DNA of 64,000 nucleotides from Blakeslea trispora. Lineage: Eukaryota > Mucoromycota > Mucoromycetes > Mucorales > Choanephoraceae. Positions 46,265 through 57,694 of the stretch are shown here, piece after piece. The notes under the pieces were generated by a model. It made no database searches and was not told where the DNA came from. It saw nothing but the letters and a program-made list of their open reading frames with translations. Within the stretch, counting starts at the first letter, position 1. Each line of letters opens with the position of its first letter. The stretch lies in assembly GCA_025331445.1 (NCBI GenBank), contig JAIWNE010000041.1, positions 62,001 to 126,000 of the forward strand. The letters are read 5' to 3'. The position numbers and the translations under genes were made by a program.

Positions 46265-46830
46265 ATACCAGTCAACAAACTGAATGGCAAAGCCGTAAAA
46301 AGAAAGTTAATTTGAATACATTCAAATAAAAAATACACACAGATTCAATATTGGCTATATCGTCAAAGAAGGAATAGAGCTTAACCTTCGAAACTTGGCT
46401 AGTATAAATGAATATGATGAATGTCAACTTGTTGGTATTGAGGTCCATGCCAAAGATGAAAGTTTAGAGAGCAAGAATACCACTTGTTATTGGAAAAATG
46501 AATAAAGCTATCTTGGACAAAGTTGGAAATGCTAGAAACTGTACGTCTTTACGGACGATCACCGTTCCTATACTGCTCAAAAATCAAATGCTTTTTTTTT
46601 TCTTATTTTTTGGGCAGCTAAAGCAGCAGAGTCTGTCAGAATTACTGAGAGAGGATCGCTCAAATTTGGGGCAAAACAAATCAGAACAGAACCTGATTGG
46701 AACATTTATGAAAAGCAGGCTAACAAAGGTAGTCAGACCAAGAGTCGACTTCAAGAGACACAAAAACTACCATTTTTTTTTGACAACAAGCCATATATTA
46801 CAGAGTGCAGAAATAAACAATCACTTTGAT
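46265..46830 (+). pseudogene. Degenerate gene fragment of unknown family, left arm
   Basis: Coding-like pieces occur in three frames: IGYIVKEGIELNLRNLASIN continuing to CQLVGIEVHAKDESL (about 46345-46500), VFTDDHRSYTAQKSN (about 46545-46590), then AAKAAESVRITERGSLKFGA and PDWNIYEKQANKGSQ (about 46615-46750). Stops and shifts break it. The same decayed copy exists in the right arm. Confidence 0.45.
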
Positions 46831-47207
46831 AAAGGGTAAATAAAATAAATAACATGCACGCTGAAATCTCTAATTATGCTGCCCTTTGGCTTTTGACAAG
46901 ATATTTGGAAATCATCCTGTATGCGCTCATTGACATTTTGATACTCAAAAAGTTTTACTCACGCACAAATTGAGCTTAAAAAGGATTCAGTGATTGTTAG
47001 AATTATAGCAAGTATTATCTTTAGAACAGATGCAAGTTATTGAATGCACTGAATTTCTCTTTAGTCTATGCAAGACTATAAACTAAACAAAGACACAATG
47101 AAACAAGAATAAAATAAAGAAAAAGCAAATCAAAGGGGGATATTTATATTATGTATTTATAAGAGAAAAAAAAATATGTACAAAAAAAAAAAAAAGAATA
47201 TATATAT

Positions 47208-47819
47208 TTACAAACAGACTTCTGTTGAAGAAGCTGCTTCAGGTGAGTTGTCTACCTTAGCTGTTGAAGCTTTGGTAGTGGTATGCAAATCATACGTCAG
47301 CTTGATAGCATCGTATGACAGCAGGGACCATTGCTCATACACAGCATCACCTGGCACACAATGCTGGTCATATAAACAGGCCAGGTTATAAAGTTTGTCA
47401 ACCTGGGAACCAAAGTCAACAAATTCATCGAAGGTGGAAGGCAGGTTCAGACAATCCACTTCTGTCATCAGACAGATGCCCGAAGAGACACAACAAACAA
47501 AGAAAGTCACCTTCAAGCCTATTGGTTTGGTTAGCTTACATGTACATGTTCTAATCATTGCGTATCTCATACCTTCAGCCATGAATACAAGTGAGTGCTT
47601 TAGCTGATAGCTCCACAACATGTGGAGGCCAAATGCCCCAAGACGGTAGGCATCAAGGGCGAGACGATCTTTGCAACTATTGTCGCCTTTGATCTCCCCA
47701 ACAAGATTGACATATGACTTGTCATCGTCAACTTCGACAACAAAGTCAGGGCGGCAATCCTTCAAGGCAGGACAAGCAGGGAACAGGATTTTGTTGTAAC
47801 TATTCAAGAAATGTTAAGA

Positions 47820-47851
<32 letters not shown>

Positions 47852-49075
47852 GCATCTTTTAGTCTTACCCTGTGGGTCATGGAATTCTGTTGCCTTGAAC
47901 AGATTGCACAAGGCGCTGATGAGGCCTGATTGCAGGCGCATCTCATCATTTGCCTTCTTCTTGACTGTCAACTGATGAAAGCTAGACACAAGAACATTGG
48001 CGTTAGGCTTCTTGTCAGTTAGAATACATACAAAGTACTTACATTAATACCAAGACATCAAGTATTCTTTCTTTCTGATCATCTTCTTCTATCATCAAAG
48101 CCAACTTCTTCTTCAGCGACTTCTGGTTACGATCTTCGTCGAAATACTATATTATTTATGGTTAATTATATTCTTATAGATAGAAAGAAAAAATGTAGAC
48201 ATTTGCTTACCTCCAAAGCATCTTTGATGCTATTTACAAAAGCTGCAGGAAGTTTGGCGGGTCTTCCATACAGCTCTTGTCGCTTCTCTCTTGCAAATTT
48301 GGAGACAACGCGTCTTCCAAATTCGTTTTCCATAAACAAGGATGGTGTCTTGTCTAGCTTCATGACTCCTTGTACAATCCTACAGAACAATTAGTTCAAG
48401 ACAAAGTATACTTCCATGGATGTTGAACTTACATGAGCTTTTCTAGCTCAGCAGAAATGCTAGATGTTTGTCTAGTTTTCAAGTGGAACACCATTTGAGA
48501 ACGAATCTCATTGAACTTGCTGGCAATAACGCTGTCGGAAGCCAAATCTTTGTTCAGACCATCCAATCTATTCAAATAAATATAAATTTTTACAAAAAAA
48601 AAAAAAAAATGAATTAAATCAACGTTTTTTTTTTTTTCTAAGAGCAGTGTCTTACTCGTTTATAACGTTAGCCGTCATAAAGCTTCTCTTCTTACTGACT
48701 AATGGCTTGGCAGCAACCTTTGGTGTTAGAGAAATATCAAGCATTAGTAAAATGCTGTATCCGATGCTCTTTATACTTACCAACTCATTCCATGCTTTCT
48801 TAGCATTTCCTGTCACCTAAGAAAAATGAATAAAAGTGAGTGATTTCGCCTTTCTTAAATCATAATTAAATTCAACCTACTGCTTTTAGTTTGTGATGTC
48901 TTGCACTGTTTTTAAATCCTACGTGCCAGATCTCGTAATCATTTTGGCTTTCGCCAAGGCGAACTCTGAGAAAATTAGAGTGTTGTCTTATAAAACCTTC
49001 AAAGGAAGGAACAGCATCACTTTCTTTGCATTTGTTGAAATAGATCTTGAAGACAGAGTGATCTTTTGGAAGCAT
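47208..49075 (-). pseudogene. PD-(D/E)XK nuclease-like gene, left-arm copy, one-base shift
   Basis: Mirror of the eight-exon gene at 59945-61811, with the same exon borders. One G is missing at the end of exon 7 (near 47869: three G in the donor context here, four in the other copy). With the same donor the last exon, which carries the nuclease motif, would be out of frame. All other exons agree. Either this copy is broken or the base is a sequencing error; the long T run (47827-47851) just next to it raises that possibility. It points outward, to the left. Confidence 0.75.
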
Positions 49076-49451
49076 TTTAGTAGAATTTAGTAAGTAAGCA
49101 GTAAAATAAAGGAAGCAATAAGCAGGGAATAAAAAATGAAAGAGAAAAGGTAGACAACCATAATTTTGCACTCTTACAAAAGGGGTTGATTCTTGGTACA
49201 CGGACAAAATACACGGACAAAGAACTCCGAAAGTAAAAAGAAGTGTGAACGAAAGCATAGACTTTCACATAAATATCTAAAGGCCTTGTTCATTTGCGAG
49301 TTGCCACAACGAGCATCACACCAACACCTTTGTATCTGAATATCTCTTGCTATCATCGTCTTCTTTGTATGATCTTTTGGTTTCCTTCCTTTTGTCTCTC
49401 CCGTCTAGACCAGACTATATAATACATTCATGCTTACTTATGTGATCATCG

Positions 49452-50320
49452 GAATGCTTTCCGTCTTTCAATTGCTTTGTTTACATCTACTCGGGACATC
49501 TCTTTTTTTTGGTGTTTAAAAAAAATAGGCAGGGATGATAAATTGATTGCTATTATCGTTGAGGCCTAAGAAATTAGTTGATTGCAGATTCCCTTTAGTT
49601 TGCCATTTACTTTGAATAATTAAAGACAGTAGACACAGATCCTGCTTTCATATCTAAAACAAAGTTTGATAACAATAAATAAGCTTTCATTGTTAGCATT
49701 ATCGAATGGCCTTTTTTCACATGCAAAAAGAACAAAAGATTTTTTTTAGGCTAAACTTTATTTGCATCATGGGGACGAAATTACTTTTTTAAACTCAGGA
49801 CTTACTTGTTGCATTCATCTTCATCAATAGGGTATATGATGAAGGCAAATGAGTTCTAGACTGAATCAAAGCTCGTCTTTTGTTGATCGATAAAGCCTGA
49901 TTTCAAGTCGAATGAGTAGTAGCTTTAATGTAAATAGTGAGTGGTAGCACAAGCTTATGCGTTTCATCCAACAATTATTTTTTTGTTTACCTTCATTCAC
50001 CAGTTAATTTAGAGCTGGTTGTCAAAAATGAAGTGATGCATAGGCTCGTCATTGTTCTCTCATAGCTGTACATTTGTATACTGAATAGAATCGCGTTTGA
50101 GGCAGTATATACTTCTCCCATTAAGCATCAGTACGGATGATTTTTCCTCAAACATTAAATAAAGCAAGAAATATAAGATCTTTATCGAACTAAACTTGAT
50201 TGAATTGTCAAGTATGAGCAAATGAGGCGGTTAAAAACAGGTGATAGACTATACGATCTACATGTGTAACTCGCACCTGACATAAAAGTTTTATAATACA
50301 TAGCCTGATTTAGATGACTT
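49452..50320. other. Unique spacer sequence, no gene
   Basis: Left part of the centre of the second inverted structure. AT-rich, no open frame or repeat recognised. Confidence 0.5.
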
Positions 50321-50872
50321 TGTTGTATCGAACGATGTATCGAACACCACAATAGTTGACATGTAACCTCTGTCTAGACTCAGATCATAAACTACCAAAT
50401 AAAGAGACGTATTACACAGTCACTTGTAACAGAGCTATAGAGTTGAGTGTCTAGCCTGACAACCAAATGTCACTGCTATCATTGCAGGATTAACAAATAG
50501 AATATCTAGACTCACAATAGTTACAAGATGTCATATGATAATGATGGTGATATTAATATCTCAAGTCTTGTAGGACTATGAAGATGTCACTGCTTAATTA
50601 TTTATGTCTCAATGCAAGAAGTCATAAAAGTTGGCCTGCTATAAATAGTTGTTCATTGGTAGATAAGATAAGGTGTAGCGAAGATGGACATTGTGCATCG
50701 AAGACCAAGTCACTTTCCATCATCAATAGAATAGTATAAATAGAGATAGATCCTTGACTAGTTAGAAAACTCATTCAATTTATTTTGAACTTATTCCGGA
50801 CAAAACAATAAAAGTTGAGTCTTAGTCGTACTTTGTCTCTTTTGTTACTGCTGAGAACCTACTTATACAACA
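50321..50872 (+). mobile_element. Solo LTR with 5-bp target duplication
   Basis: Begins TGTTGTAT and ends ATACAACA, perfect 8-bp inverted ends with TG...CA. GACTT flanks it on both sides (50316-50320 and 50873-50877). Inside are TATAAATAG (about 50735) and AATAAAA (about 50808) in promoter-to-poly(A) order, with a short repeat region between. No internal retrotransposon sequence remains, so it arose by LTR-LTR recombination. It is unrelated to the 153-bp LTR at 54797. Confidence 0.9.
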
Positions 50873-50879
50873 GACTTTT

Positions 50880-50972
50880 TTGATTACAGCAAGGCAGAAG
50901 ATTGCATTGCTTTTTTTTTAGTCTCTTCTGTAGCAATCAATCATCTCACAGGCAGCCAAGAAATAAAAAGGA
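50880..50972 (+). repeat. Left 93-bp TIR
   Basis: Perfect inverse of 54347-54439, including a nine-base T run. Confidence 0.95.
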
Positions 50973-51359
50973 AGTAAGGGATAGCATCTTACAACAAGCG
51001 ATTTAAATGTATCAGGACCTTGGGTCACAAAAAATTATTTTGTCACAAAAATTAAGCACTGTGTAACGAAATTTCTCGTCACAATTTTTTATAGGTATTT
51101 CGTCGGTATCAGACTTCTTTACTAGTAAAAAAAGTATTGTGGCATAGGTATCTTACCTTTTGTCACAACACCTATCTTGTTATGTAAGTAAAATGATTTC
51201 GGACCGGAATCTTAGTGCTCTCTCAAAATCAAAATTCATGCATTTAAGACATGTCAATGTAAACTAGCACTTTTTTAAAAAGATAGTATTGCTTTTGTAC
51301 ATGAATAACGTATTATGTCTAGGTTAATATTTATTGATTTTGATTATTCTAAAGATATA

Positions 51360-51641
51360 AGAAAAGAGAAAAGAGAAAAAGAGAAAAGAGAAAAGAGAAA
51401 AGAGAAAAGAGAAAAGAGAAAAGAGAAAAGAGAAAAGAGAAAAGAGAAAAGAGAAAAGAGAAAAGAGAAAAGAGAAAAGAGAAAAGAGAAAAGAGAAAAG
51501 AGAAAAGAGAAAAGAGAAAAGAGAAAAGAGAAAAGAGAAAAGAGAAAAAGAAAAAAAAAGAGAAAAGAGAAAAGAAAAGAAAAGAGAAAAGAGAAAGAGA
51601 AAAGAGAAAAGAGAAAAGAGAAAAGAGAAAAGAAAAGAACA
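51360..51641. repeat. Purine-only 7-bp tandem array
   Basis: About 280 bases built from GAAAAGA units, all purine on this strand, with minor unit changes near 51546-51600. It ends 13 bases before the stop of the recombinase gene, inside the TIR element. Long frames across it are artefacts of the period. Confidence 0.95.
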
Positions 51642-51654
51642 AAGAGTAAAAGAA

Positions 51655-53938
51655 TCATTTTAGGACATCATGAAGCTTATTAAGAGAAAGCTTCTCCGAT
51701 ACACGTTTTTCTTCTAATTGCTTCACTGCATCTTGCTCTGCCATGCCCTCACTAACAAGCTCTCTAATTTTGTTAATGATGGTGATGCGTCTTGAATACA
51801 TCTTGCGTTCTAAAGATCAAACTTTGTTATTAGAATTTTTGTAAATGAATTTCAATTGATAGTGTTCCTTACCTTTTTCATCTCTTCTCCAACTCGCCTT
51901 GTAAAGTCTATTGAGCTCATCAATAGAAGGAGTCCCTTCTAATCCAACCGTGAACTCCAGCCAAAGGTCAGGCACGGTTTTGACCCAGCGCTTCATCATG
52001 TACTTGACTGGCTCGACATCGGTAGTGTTGGTCTCAGGAGTTGTATCAGGTTCACCAGTTGAGTTGCTGTTGTTGGCATTTACCAGTTCTTCTTCATCTA
52101 CTATTACTTCGTTGTTGACTCTGGGGCCGTTCACAAAGTAAGCGCATGCAGACTTCAGCTGATCAAAGCTTGTTGCAATGTTTCGCATTGAAGCGTTGAT
52201 TGCTGATAAGTTGTTGTCGTTGGAAGTGCTGCTGCTATTGATGATCGACCTGGTTGCTTGAGAGTTCATATGGTTGACAATTGTTGACACTGAATCCAAC
52301 TTCATGTTCATGTTGTTCAACACAACTTCAATTTCAGGAACTATCTCCTTCAGCTTCATCTCTTGAGGGGAATCTTGTTCGCGACAGGTGGTAAGCATCA
52401 AGGTTTCGAATTCAAGAAAGAGAGGGTCACTGAACAAAGGGTTTTGGAACAAAGGATGTGTTGGGTAATCAATCTTTAGAAAAACCGAATCCTGTAAAAA
52501 GATTACTCTCAATTTCTTCAATAGCAAGAGAAAGCCTTGATCACAGATGGTTTTGGGATATGTTGAAGGAGAGAGCTCTTCGGATCCTTCTGTATATCCA
52601 GATTCAACTCTTGACAAAATTCGATCTATCAGTGGAAAGACCTTTGCTTGCAAATCATCCGAAGGAGTCACTGACGCTCTTTGCAACCAGAATTGTCCAC
52701 CAGCAGCAGGAAAACCATTGATGACTCGAATGGACTGTCTAGGCAGGCTTGTCAAATAGTTGTTCTCCATACTCTGGGCATTCCATCTTCCATGTCTTCG
52801 CAATTGGTCTTCACTTGCACCAGCAATTTCCGCATGGCGGGCGCCACAACCACGACCAGCATGCGTCTTCTTCTGACTGTTAATACCACAAGCATCGAAA
52901 GCTTTGCAGACTGACTTGTACTGAGTTGAATAGTCAATCTCATGTGTAATGCCTTTGTTTCCTTTGAGAACCTTGATGTCAAACCAGAGTTCGTTTCTTG
53001 ACAGATCAGGAAAGTCCTCATTCATTATCTGCCATCGGTAAAAGAAATAAAAGGCAAGAGCACCGAAAGCACAGATCTTGTAATCCTTGTGGCGGATAGT
53101 TGCAGCATATTCTGATCTACCAGTATGATTTGTTTTGCCTTCTCTCATTAGAAGAACAAGAGCTGGACATTCAGAGTAGCCTTCGTCTTTAAGATCAAGT
53201 GTGAACAAGTCGGTCAAGTCCATTCTTCTAGTACTCTCTCCACGCAAAAGCATCATGTGTTGCATCAAGAACACCAATCGATCTCTCATCATGCTTTCAG
53301 TTGCACTGGTGAAATAGTACATAGAGACCCGGATCAATTCGTATGGTGTATATCCATCTTGAAGAGTACCGGCTCCACGATCTTCGTATGAGTTTCTCAT
53401 TCGATCTGCTTCTTGTTGTCTCAACGCACGCAAGTAAGTCTTGAGAAGAGAGCCACGAGGATTTTCGAAGTTGATGAGACCTACTGAAGTGGACTTTTGA
53501 ACAGCATAGAGATCGACAACTGCTTTGACATACTGATCAATGGATGACATGCTGAGTGGATAGGGTTTACCATTGGCTTGAAGTTCACCCCTTTGAGTAC
53601 GTCTGGTGTTTCCTTCTCTTACAACAACTTCTTTCAAAAAGTTAATGATCTTCGGCAACATAGATGCCACTGACATATTGCTTTCTATTACAGAATTGCT
53701 AAATGCATGATGTTAGTTGAGACAAATTTATGCAAATTTACTGATTCAGTAATTTAAATCTTACAATGAATTTCGACTGTCTTTGATCATAAGCTTTCTT
53801 GGTATTGATGCATCGAGTTTCAGCTTGCAATTGAAGAACAGAAGCTACTGTCTCATTACGACGCAAAGCTTCGTTGGCTTGTGCCTGATACACAGAATAA
53901 GGAGATGATGAGTTTTGGTTTTGAGAGTTGTTAGACAT
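51655..53938 (-). pseudogene. Crypton-type tyrosine recombinase, copy 3, one probable frameshift
   Basis: Exon 1 (53938-53765) codes MSNNSQNQNSSSPYSVYQAQ and ends KFI. After a 66-nt intron, exon 2 reads QFCNRKQYVSGIYVAEDH, parallel to copies 1 and 2, then hits TAA; a one-base change near 53650 joins it to INFLKEVVVREGNTRR, and the frame then runs to 51873. Catalytic residues are present: Arg in MMLLRGESTRRMDL, His..Arg in KTHAGRGCGARH, RHGRW, and Tyr in NNYLTSLP. A last intron (51872-51810) leads to exon 3 ending at 51655; joining restores SWRRDEKERKMYSRRITII, the GCR1_C-like domain. If translation begins at the inner ATG 53676 the catalytic part is still complete. Confidence 0.8.
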
Positions 53939-54346
53939 GTTGTTTTTTCAATGAAATGTTGATAATTGAGAGAAATGAGAAGAAAGATTAAAAGAAAAAA
54001 AGGCTTATATTGAATGGAGCTCTTTATATAACAAAAGGTAAACTCAATCTCACAAAGTATACAATCGTTGCTCTTCATGAGTAATAATTATGCATTAAGG
54101 GCTGTCAGTATACCTTACCGAACAGCTGAGTTTATTTTTAAAATGTACCGGAAATTGGTATGTTGCCTGAGTCACATTTACAGTGGTGACACATGTCGTG
54201 ACTCACAGTGAAGAGGGGAAGATACCTACTATGTATGTGATGAATGATAAATGATGAATATATATTTCCTTTTATGAAAACATCAGAAAAAAAAATAGGT
54301 ATAGAGATATTCTATGGGTCACATGCTGTACAACATTATTCACTAC

Positions 54347-54439
54347 TCCTTTTTATTTCTTGGCTGCCTGTGAGATGATTGATTGCTACAGAAGAGACTA
54401 AAAAAAAAGCAATGCAATCTTCTGCCTTGCTGTAATCAA
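54347..54439 (-). repeat. Right 93-bp TIR
   Basis: Perfect inverse of 50880-50972; outermost bases GCTGTAATCAA. Confidence 0.95.
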
Positions 54440-54516
54440 GAAGCCATCCTGCTTCAGTCAAGGTAGATGCATTGCTCGTGATAAATTGGAAAGAGAATAT
54501 TTAAGGAGCTGCCTCG

Positions 54517-54552
<36 letters not shown>

Positions 54553-54656
54553 ATTTTTCTTCATTACTTACAGCACACAGAGTATTTGTAACGTCAGTAA
54601 TAAAACAAAGTTGGCAAATTATAGCAGCTATGTTTGTAGCACAAACATCGACCATA
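54440..54656. other. Spacer with (CT)n tract
   Basis: Unique sequence between the TIR element and the inner edge of the right arm; (CT)15 at 54521-54550. No gene. Confidence 0.6.
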
Positions 54657-54796
54657 CGATGATCACATAAGTAAGCATGAATGTATTATATAGTCTGGTC
54701 TAGACGGGAGAGACAAAAGGAAGGAAACCAAAAGATCATACAAAGAAGACGATGATAGCAAGAGATATTCAGATACAAAGGTGTTGGTGTGATGCT

Positions 54797-54949
54797 TGTG
54801 GTATTTGTCGATTGGTAACAGTAGGAACTGAACGAGAAATAATATAGGCCTTTTATTAGGTGAAGAGAAAAAGTGTTAGACACGATAAAAAACTCTTCTT
54901 AACAGAATCTGTGTTTGTAAATTGTAATTCAGATGTGGTAAATACCACA
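54797..54949 (-). repeat. 3' LTR (153 bp)
   Basis: Identical to 59551-59703; starts TGTGGT and ends ACCACA. Confidence 0.97.
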
Positions 54950-54962
54950 TAACTCCCCTCCA
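54950..54962 (-). promoter_or_regulatory. Polypurine tract
   Basis: On the minus strand TGGAGGGGAGTTA abuts the 3' LTR, the expected place for plus-strand priming. Confidence 0.75.
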
Positions 54963-54979
54963 GTGTAAACGCATTTTCT

Positions 54980-57694
54980 TCATTTACGAGGTTTCTTTCT
55001 TCTAGTGGTTATCATATCTTGTGACCCATCATTCATGTGGCTTTTTCTGGGTCGTCCCCTTTTTCCCTTGGGTTCTTTGGAATCTCTTTTGTTCTGAGTT
55101 TTGGGCTTAATGTTATCCCAGTATTTTTGTATGATCCCTTGTGTGTAGAAGTCTTTTGCTGCTACCCATTGATTGTAGGATTCGTCTAAATCTTTCCACT
55201 TTACGTAATAGGCGTATTTGTTTGTGTCCGGATCTAGTGTGTGTGCAGTGATTTTCTCCACTTCTCGTGTGCTCTCTGGATCTAATACATGATCAACTAC
55301 CACCGGTTTCAGTTGTGTTATGTTGTAGCTTCGTGGCAGGATTTCGCCTGTTGTGTCCCTTAAGACATAGGCTCCATTTTGATTTTTTCTTATGATCGTG
55401 TATGGCCCTTCGTAAACCGGGTCCATCTTTGCTCTAAAATTGGGGTGTATTTTAATTCGCACCAAACTGTTCTCAGGAAGATCGGTATGCTTGTGATGCG
55501 TGTCGAACTTCTTTTTCTGGGCTTCAATAGCCTTCAGTGTTTTTGCTTCAATAGCAGGGAACACAATTTCTTGCAAGTCTTTCATCCTTTGAGTGACTTG
55601 TTCTTTCGTCAGGGCGGTTGTTTCACCTGTTTCCTCATTGTAGTTCTTAAAATCGTTAAGTCTTCTCCCAAACATAATGTTGAAAGGAGGCGTGTTCAAT
55701 CTTTTTGACACTTTGTTGTTTATGGCTAATTGTACAGGGTATATATAGAGGTCCCATTCTCCTGTCACTCCTTCTACTACTTTTTTTATCGCAGTCATCG
55801 CCGTTCCAACAGTCCTTTCTGCTGCTCCGTTTGCCTGCGGGTAGTATGGTGTTATCAATCGGTGGTCGAAGCCAGCTTTCTTTTTGAATCGCTCCATCAC
55901 TTGGTTGGCGAACTCTTTTCCATTATCAGATTGCAGGATTCGTGGGATACCAAAATCACAAAACACTGGTACTAGTGCTTGTACTACTGCTTCTGCTGTC
56001 TTGTTCTGAATAGGGCGGAGTACAACAAATTTGCTGCAAATGTCCACCATGACAAGCATGTACTTGTTCTTTCTTTCCGTTGTGGGCAAAGGGCCTGCCA
56101 AGTCTATAGCCCAATGATCGCCTGGTAATGACGCATGCACAGGTCTATGGGGATTATATCCTGTCTTCGCTATGTTGAACTTCTGACATTGTGCACATCT
56201 CTTTGATATGGTCAACGCCTGTTCCATGATCTTTGGCCAATGCATACCATTGTTGTGTACAGCCTTCACTATTGCTTCAGCTCCAAAATGGCCGAAAAGA
56301 TGGGCTTTCTCTAAAATGTCTTGCCTATCCTCCATTGGGGGTATTATCATATTGTTCCTGAAGTATTCAATGCTCGCATATCGCAGTATCTTATTTCTGT
56401 TAAGGTTCGTATAATTGTCTGAGTGGATTCTTTCAGTCCTACTCTCCCCCAGCTCTTTTACCGGAGGAAAAAGGCGTGAAAGTCGATCCGGAAGTATGTT
56501 ATCCATACCCGGCAAATGGACAATGGAGAAATTGTAGTCCAAAATAGTATCAAGCCATTTGGTCAACATAGGGTTGAGCTCTTTCTGTGTATGTAAGTAG
56601 GTCAATGCCTTATGATCGGTGTGGAGCGTGAAATGTCTTCCCCACAGGTAGGTGTGGAATTTTTGCAAGGCAAACACGACTGCCAGCAATTCCCGTTTAG
56701 TAACTCCATAATTCCTCTCGGACTTCGTAAGGGATCGTGCCATAAAGCCGATGTACTGTATGTCCGTTGCAGATTTGTCCTTTTGAAAAAGTACTGCTCC
56801 AATACCCACATCCGAAGCATCCGTTGCTATTTGGAATGGTAGGTCGAGATTAGGTGGTTGTAGAACCGGTGAGTGCAATAAAGCCTGCTTCAGGTTAGCA
56901 AGTGCACGGTCGTGTATGTCTGTCCATAACGCTCCCAGTTTGCCTGAGTGATTCCTCAATTTGTCCAGAGGAGCAGTCAAAATGGATATCTTGGATATGT
57001 ATTCTCGGAAGTAGTTCACTAACCCTAAGAAACGCTGTATGTCTTTACCGGTCTGCGGTGTGGGCCACTCCATTGTGTTAGCCACCTTTCGCGGATCGAG
57101 GTAAGTTTGACCATTCGTGGAGACACAAAATCCCAACAGGTAGATACTTCTCTGTGCAAAATGGCACTTCTTTGGGTTCAGTATTAAGTTAGCTTTAGTG
57201 AGCTCCATGATCACTCTCTGCACATGAACTCTATGTTCCTTAATATTCCGACTATAGATCACGATATCGTCAACAAACGTGGATACGAATTTTATGAAGG
57301 GATCCGCTCCGAATAGTTTGGACATCACTCGTTGAAATTTGGATGAAATGGGTTTCAGGCCAAAAGGGCATCCTCGAAACATATATTGCTTGCCATCCAC
57401 AGATGTGAAAGCGGTCTTGTGTTGGTGTGGTGGATAAATAGGAAAGCGATGGAAAGCATTCTTAAGATCGAGGGTAGTGAAGACACTGGCTCCTTGCAGT
57501 TTCTTAAAGATTTCGTTAATCTTGGGCAGAGGGAATCGATCTTCCTTCAGATACTTATTGATGTGACGTGGATCCAAACAAGGACGCTTGTCAGTGTAGT
57601 TTCCTTTTCCGTCTTTCTTGGGTGCTAGAGTCAGAGGACTATTCCATCTGTTATTTACGTTTGAGGGTACTTCACAAATGATACCGTCATTCAG
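54980..57694 (-). CDS. Retrotransposon pol: reverse transcriptase, RNase H, integrase, chromodomain
   Basis: The frame continues directly from the protease frame after TGA 57697-57695, starting LNDGIICEVPSN and PLTLAPKKDGKG. Reverse transcriptase shows TTLDLKNAFHRFPI and FVDDIVIY (active-site pair of Asp). RNase H shows DASDVGIGAVLF and LHTDHKALTYL. Integrase has an HHCC zinc domain (HLFGHFG ... CAQCQKFN) and the DDE triad in WAIDLAGPLP, LQSDNGKEF and GAAERTVG. A chromodomain ends the protein (YYVKWKDLDESYNQWVAAKD), followed by a basic tail (KGKRGRPRKS). This is a typical chromovirus arrangement; the chromodomain is thought to guide integration to modified chromatin. No other stop is seen. 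Confidence 0.95.
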   Translation of the reverse strand: MNDGIICEVPSNVNNRWNSPLTLAPKKDGKGNYTDKRPCLDPRHINKYLKEDRFPLPKINEIFKKLQGASVFTTLDLKNAFHRFPIYPPHQHKTAFTSVDGKQYMFRGCPFGLKPISSKFQRVMSKLFGADPFIKFVSTFVDDIVIYSRNIKEHRVHVQRVIMELTKANLILNPKKCHFAQRSIYLLGFCVSTNGQTYLDPRKVANTMEWPTPQTGKDIQRFLGLVNYFREYISKISILTAPLDKLRNHSGKLGALWTDIHDRALANLKQALLHSPVLQPPNLDLPFQIATDASDVGIGAVLFQKDKSATDIQYIGFMARSLTKSERNYGVTKRELLAVVFALQKFHTYLWGRHFTLHTDHKALTYLHTQKELNPMLTKWLDTILDYNFSIVHLPGMDNILPDRLSRLFPPVKELGESRTERIHSDNYTNLNRNKILRYASIEYFRNNMIIPPMEDRQDILEKAHLFGHFGAEAIVKAVHNNGMHWPKIMEQALTISKRCAQCQKFNIAKTGYNPHRPVHASLPGDHWAIDLAGPLPTTERKNKYMLVMVDICSKFVVLRPIQNKTAEAVVQALVPVFCDFGIPRILQSDNGKEFANQVMERFKKKAGFDHRLITPYYPQANGAAERTVGTAMTAIKKVVEGVTGEWDLYIYPVQLAINNKVSKRLNTPPFNIMFGRRLNDFKNYNEETGETTALTKEQVTQRMKDLQEIVFPAIEAKTLKAIEAQKKKFDTHHKHTDLPENSLVRIKIHPNFRAKMDPVYEGPYTIIRKNQNGAYVLRDTTGEILPRSYNITQLKPVVVDHVLDPESTREVEKITAHTLDPDTNKYAYYVKWKDLDESYNQWVAAKDFYTQGIIQKYWDNIKPKTQNKRDSKEPKGKRGRPRKSHMNDGSQDMITTRRKKPRK

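Larger units (their letters stand above)
45017..49451 (+). repeat. Left arm of second large inverted structure, at least 4.43 kb
   Basis: Inverse of 54657-54796 plus 59709-64000 once the retrotransposon is removed. Base 45017 pairs with window end 64000, so the arm may start earlier. Inner limit 49451 (GTGATCATCG), after which the two sides diverge. Differences seen are length changes in G, A, T and GA runs. Confidence 0.92.
50880..54439. mobile_element. 3.56-kb element with 93-bp perfect TIRs around a Crypton recombinase
   Basis: Bases 50880-50972 and 54347-54439 are exact reverse complements, beginning TTGATTACAGCAAGGC. The only gene between them is the tyrosine recombinase at 51655-53938. 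No target duplication is visible. Described Cryptons lack TIRs, so either the recombinase gene sits inside a separate TIR element, or this is an unusual family. Confidence 0.75.

Noticed and set aside
51315..51683. Lys/Arg/Glu-rich 122-residue frame
   Set aside because: Artefact of the 7-bp purine array, with equally long frames on the other strand.
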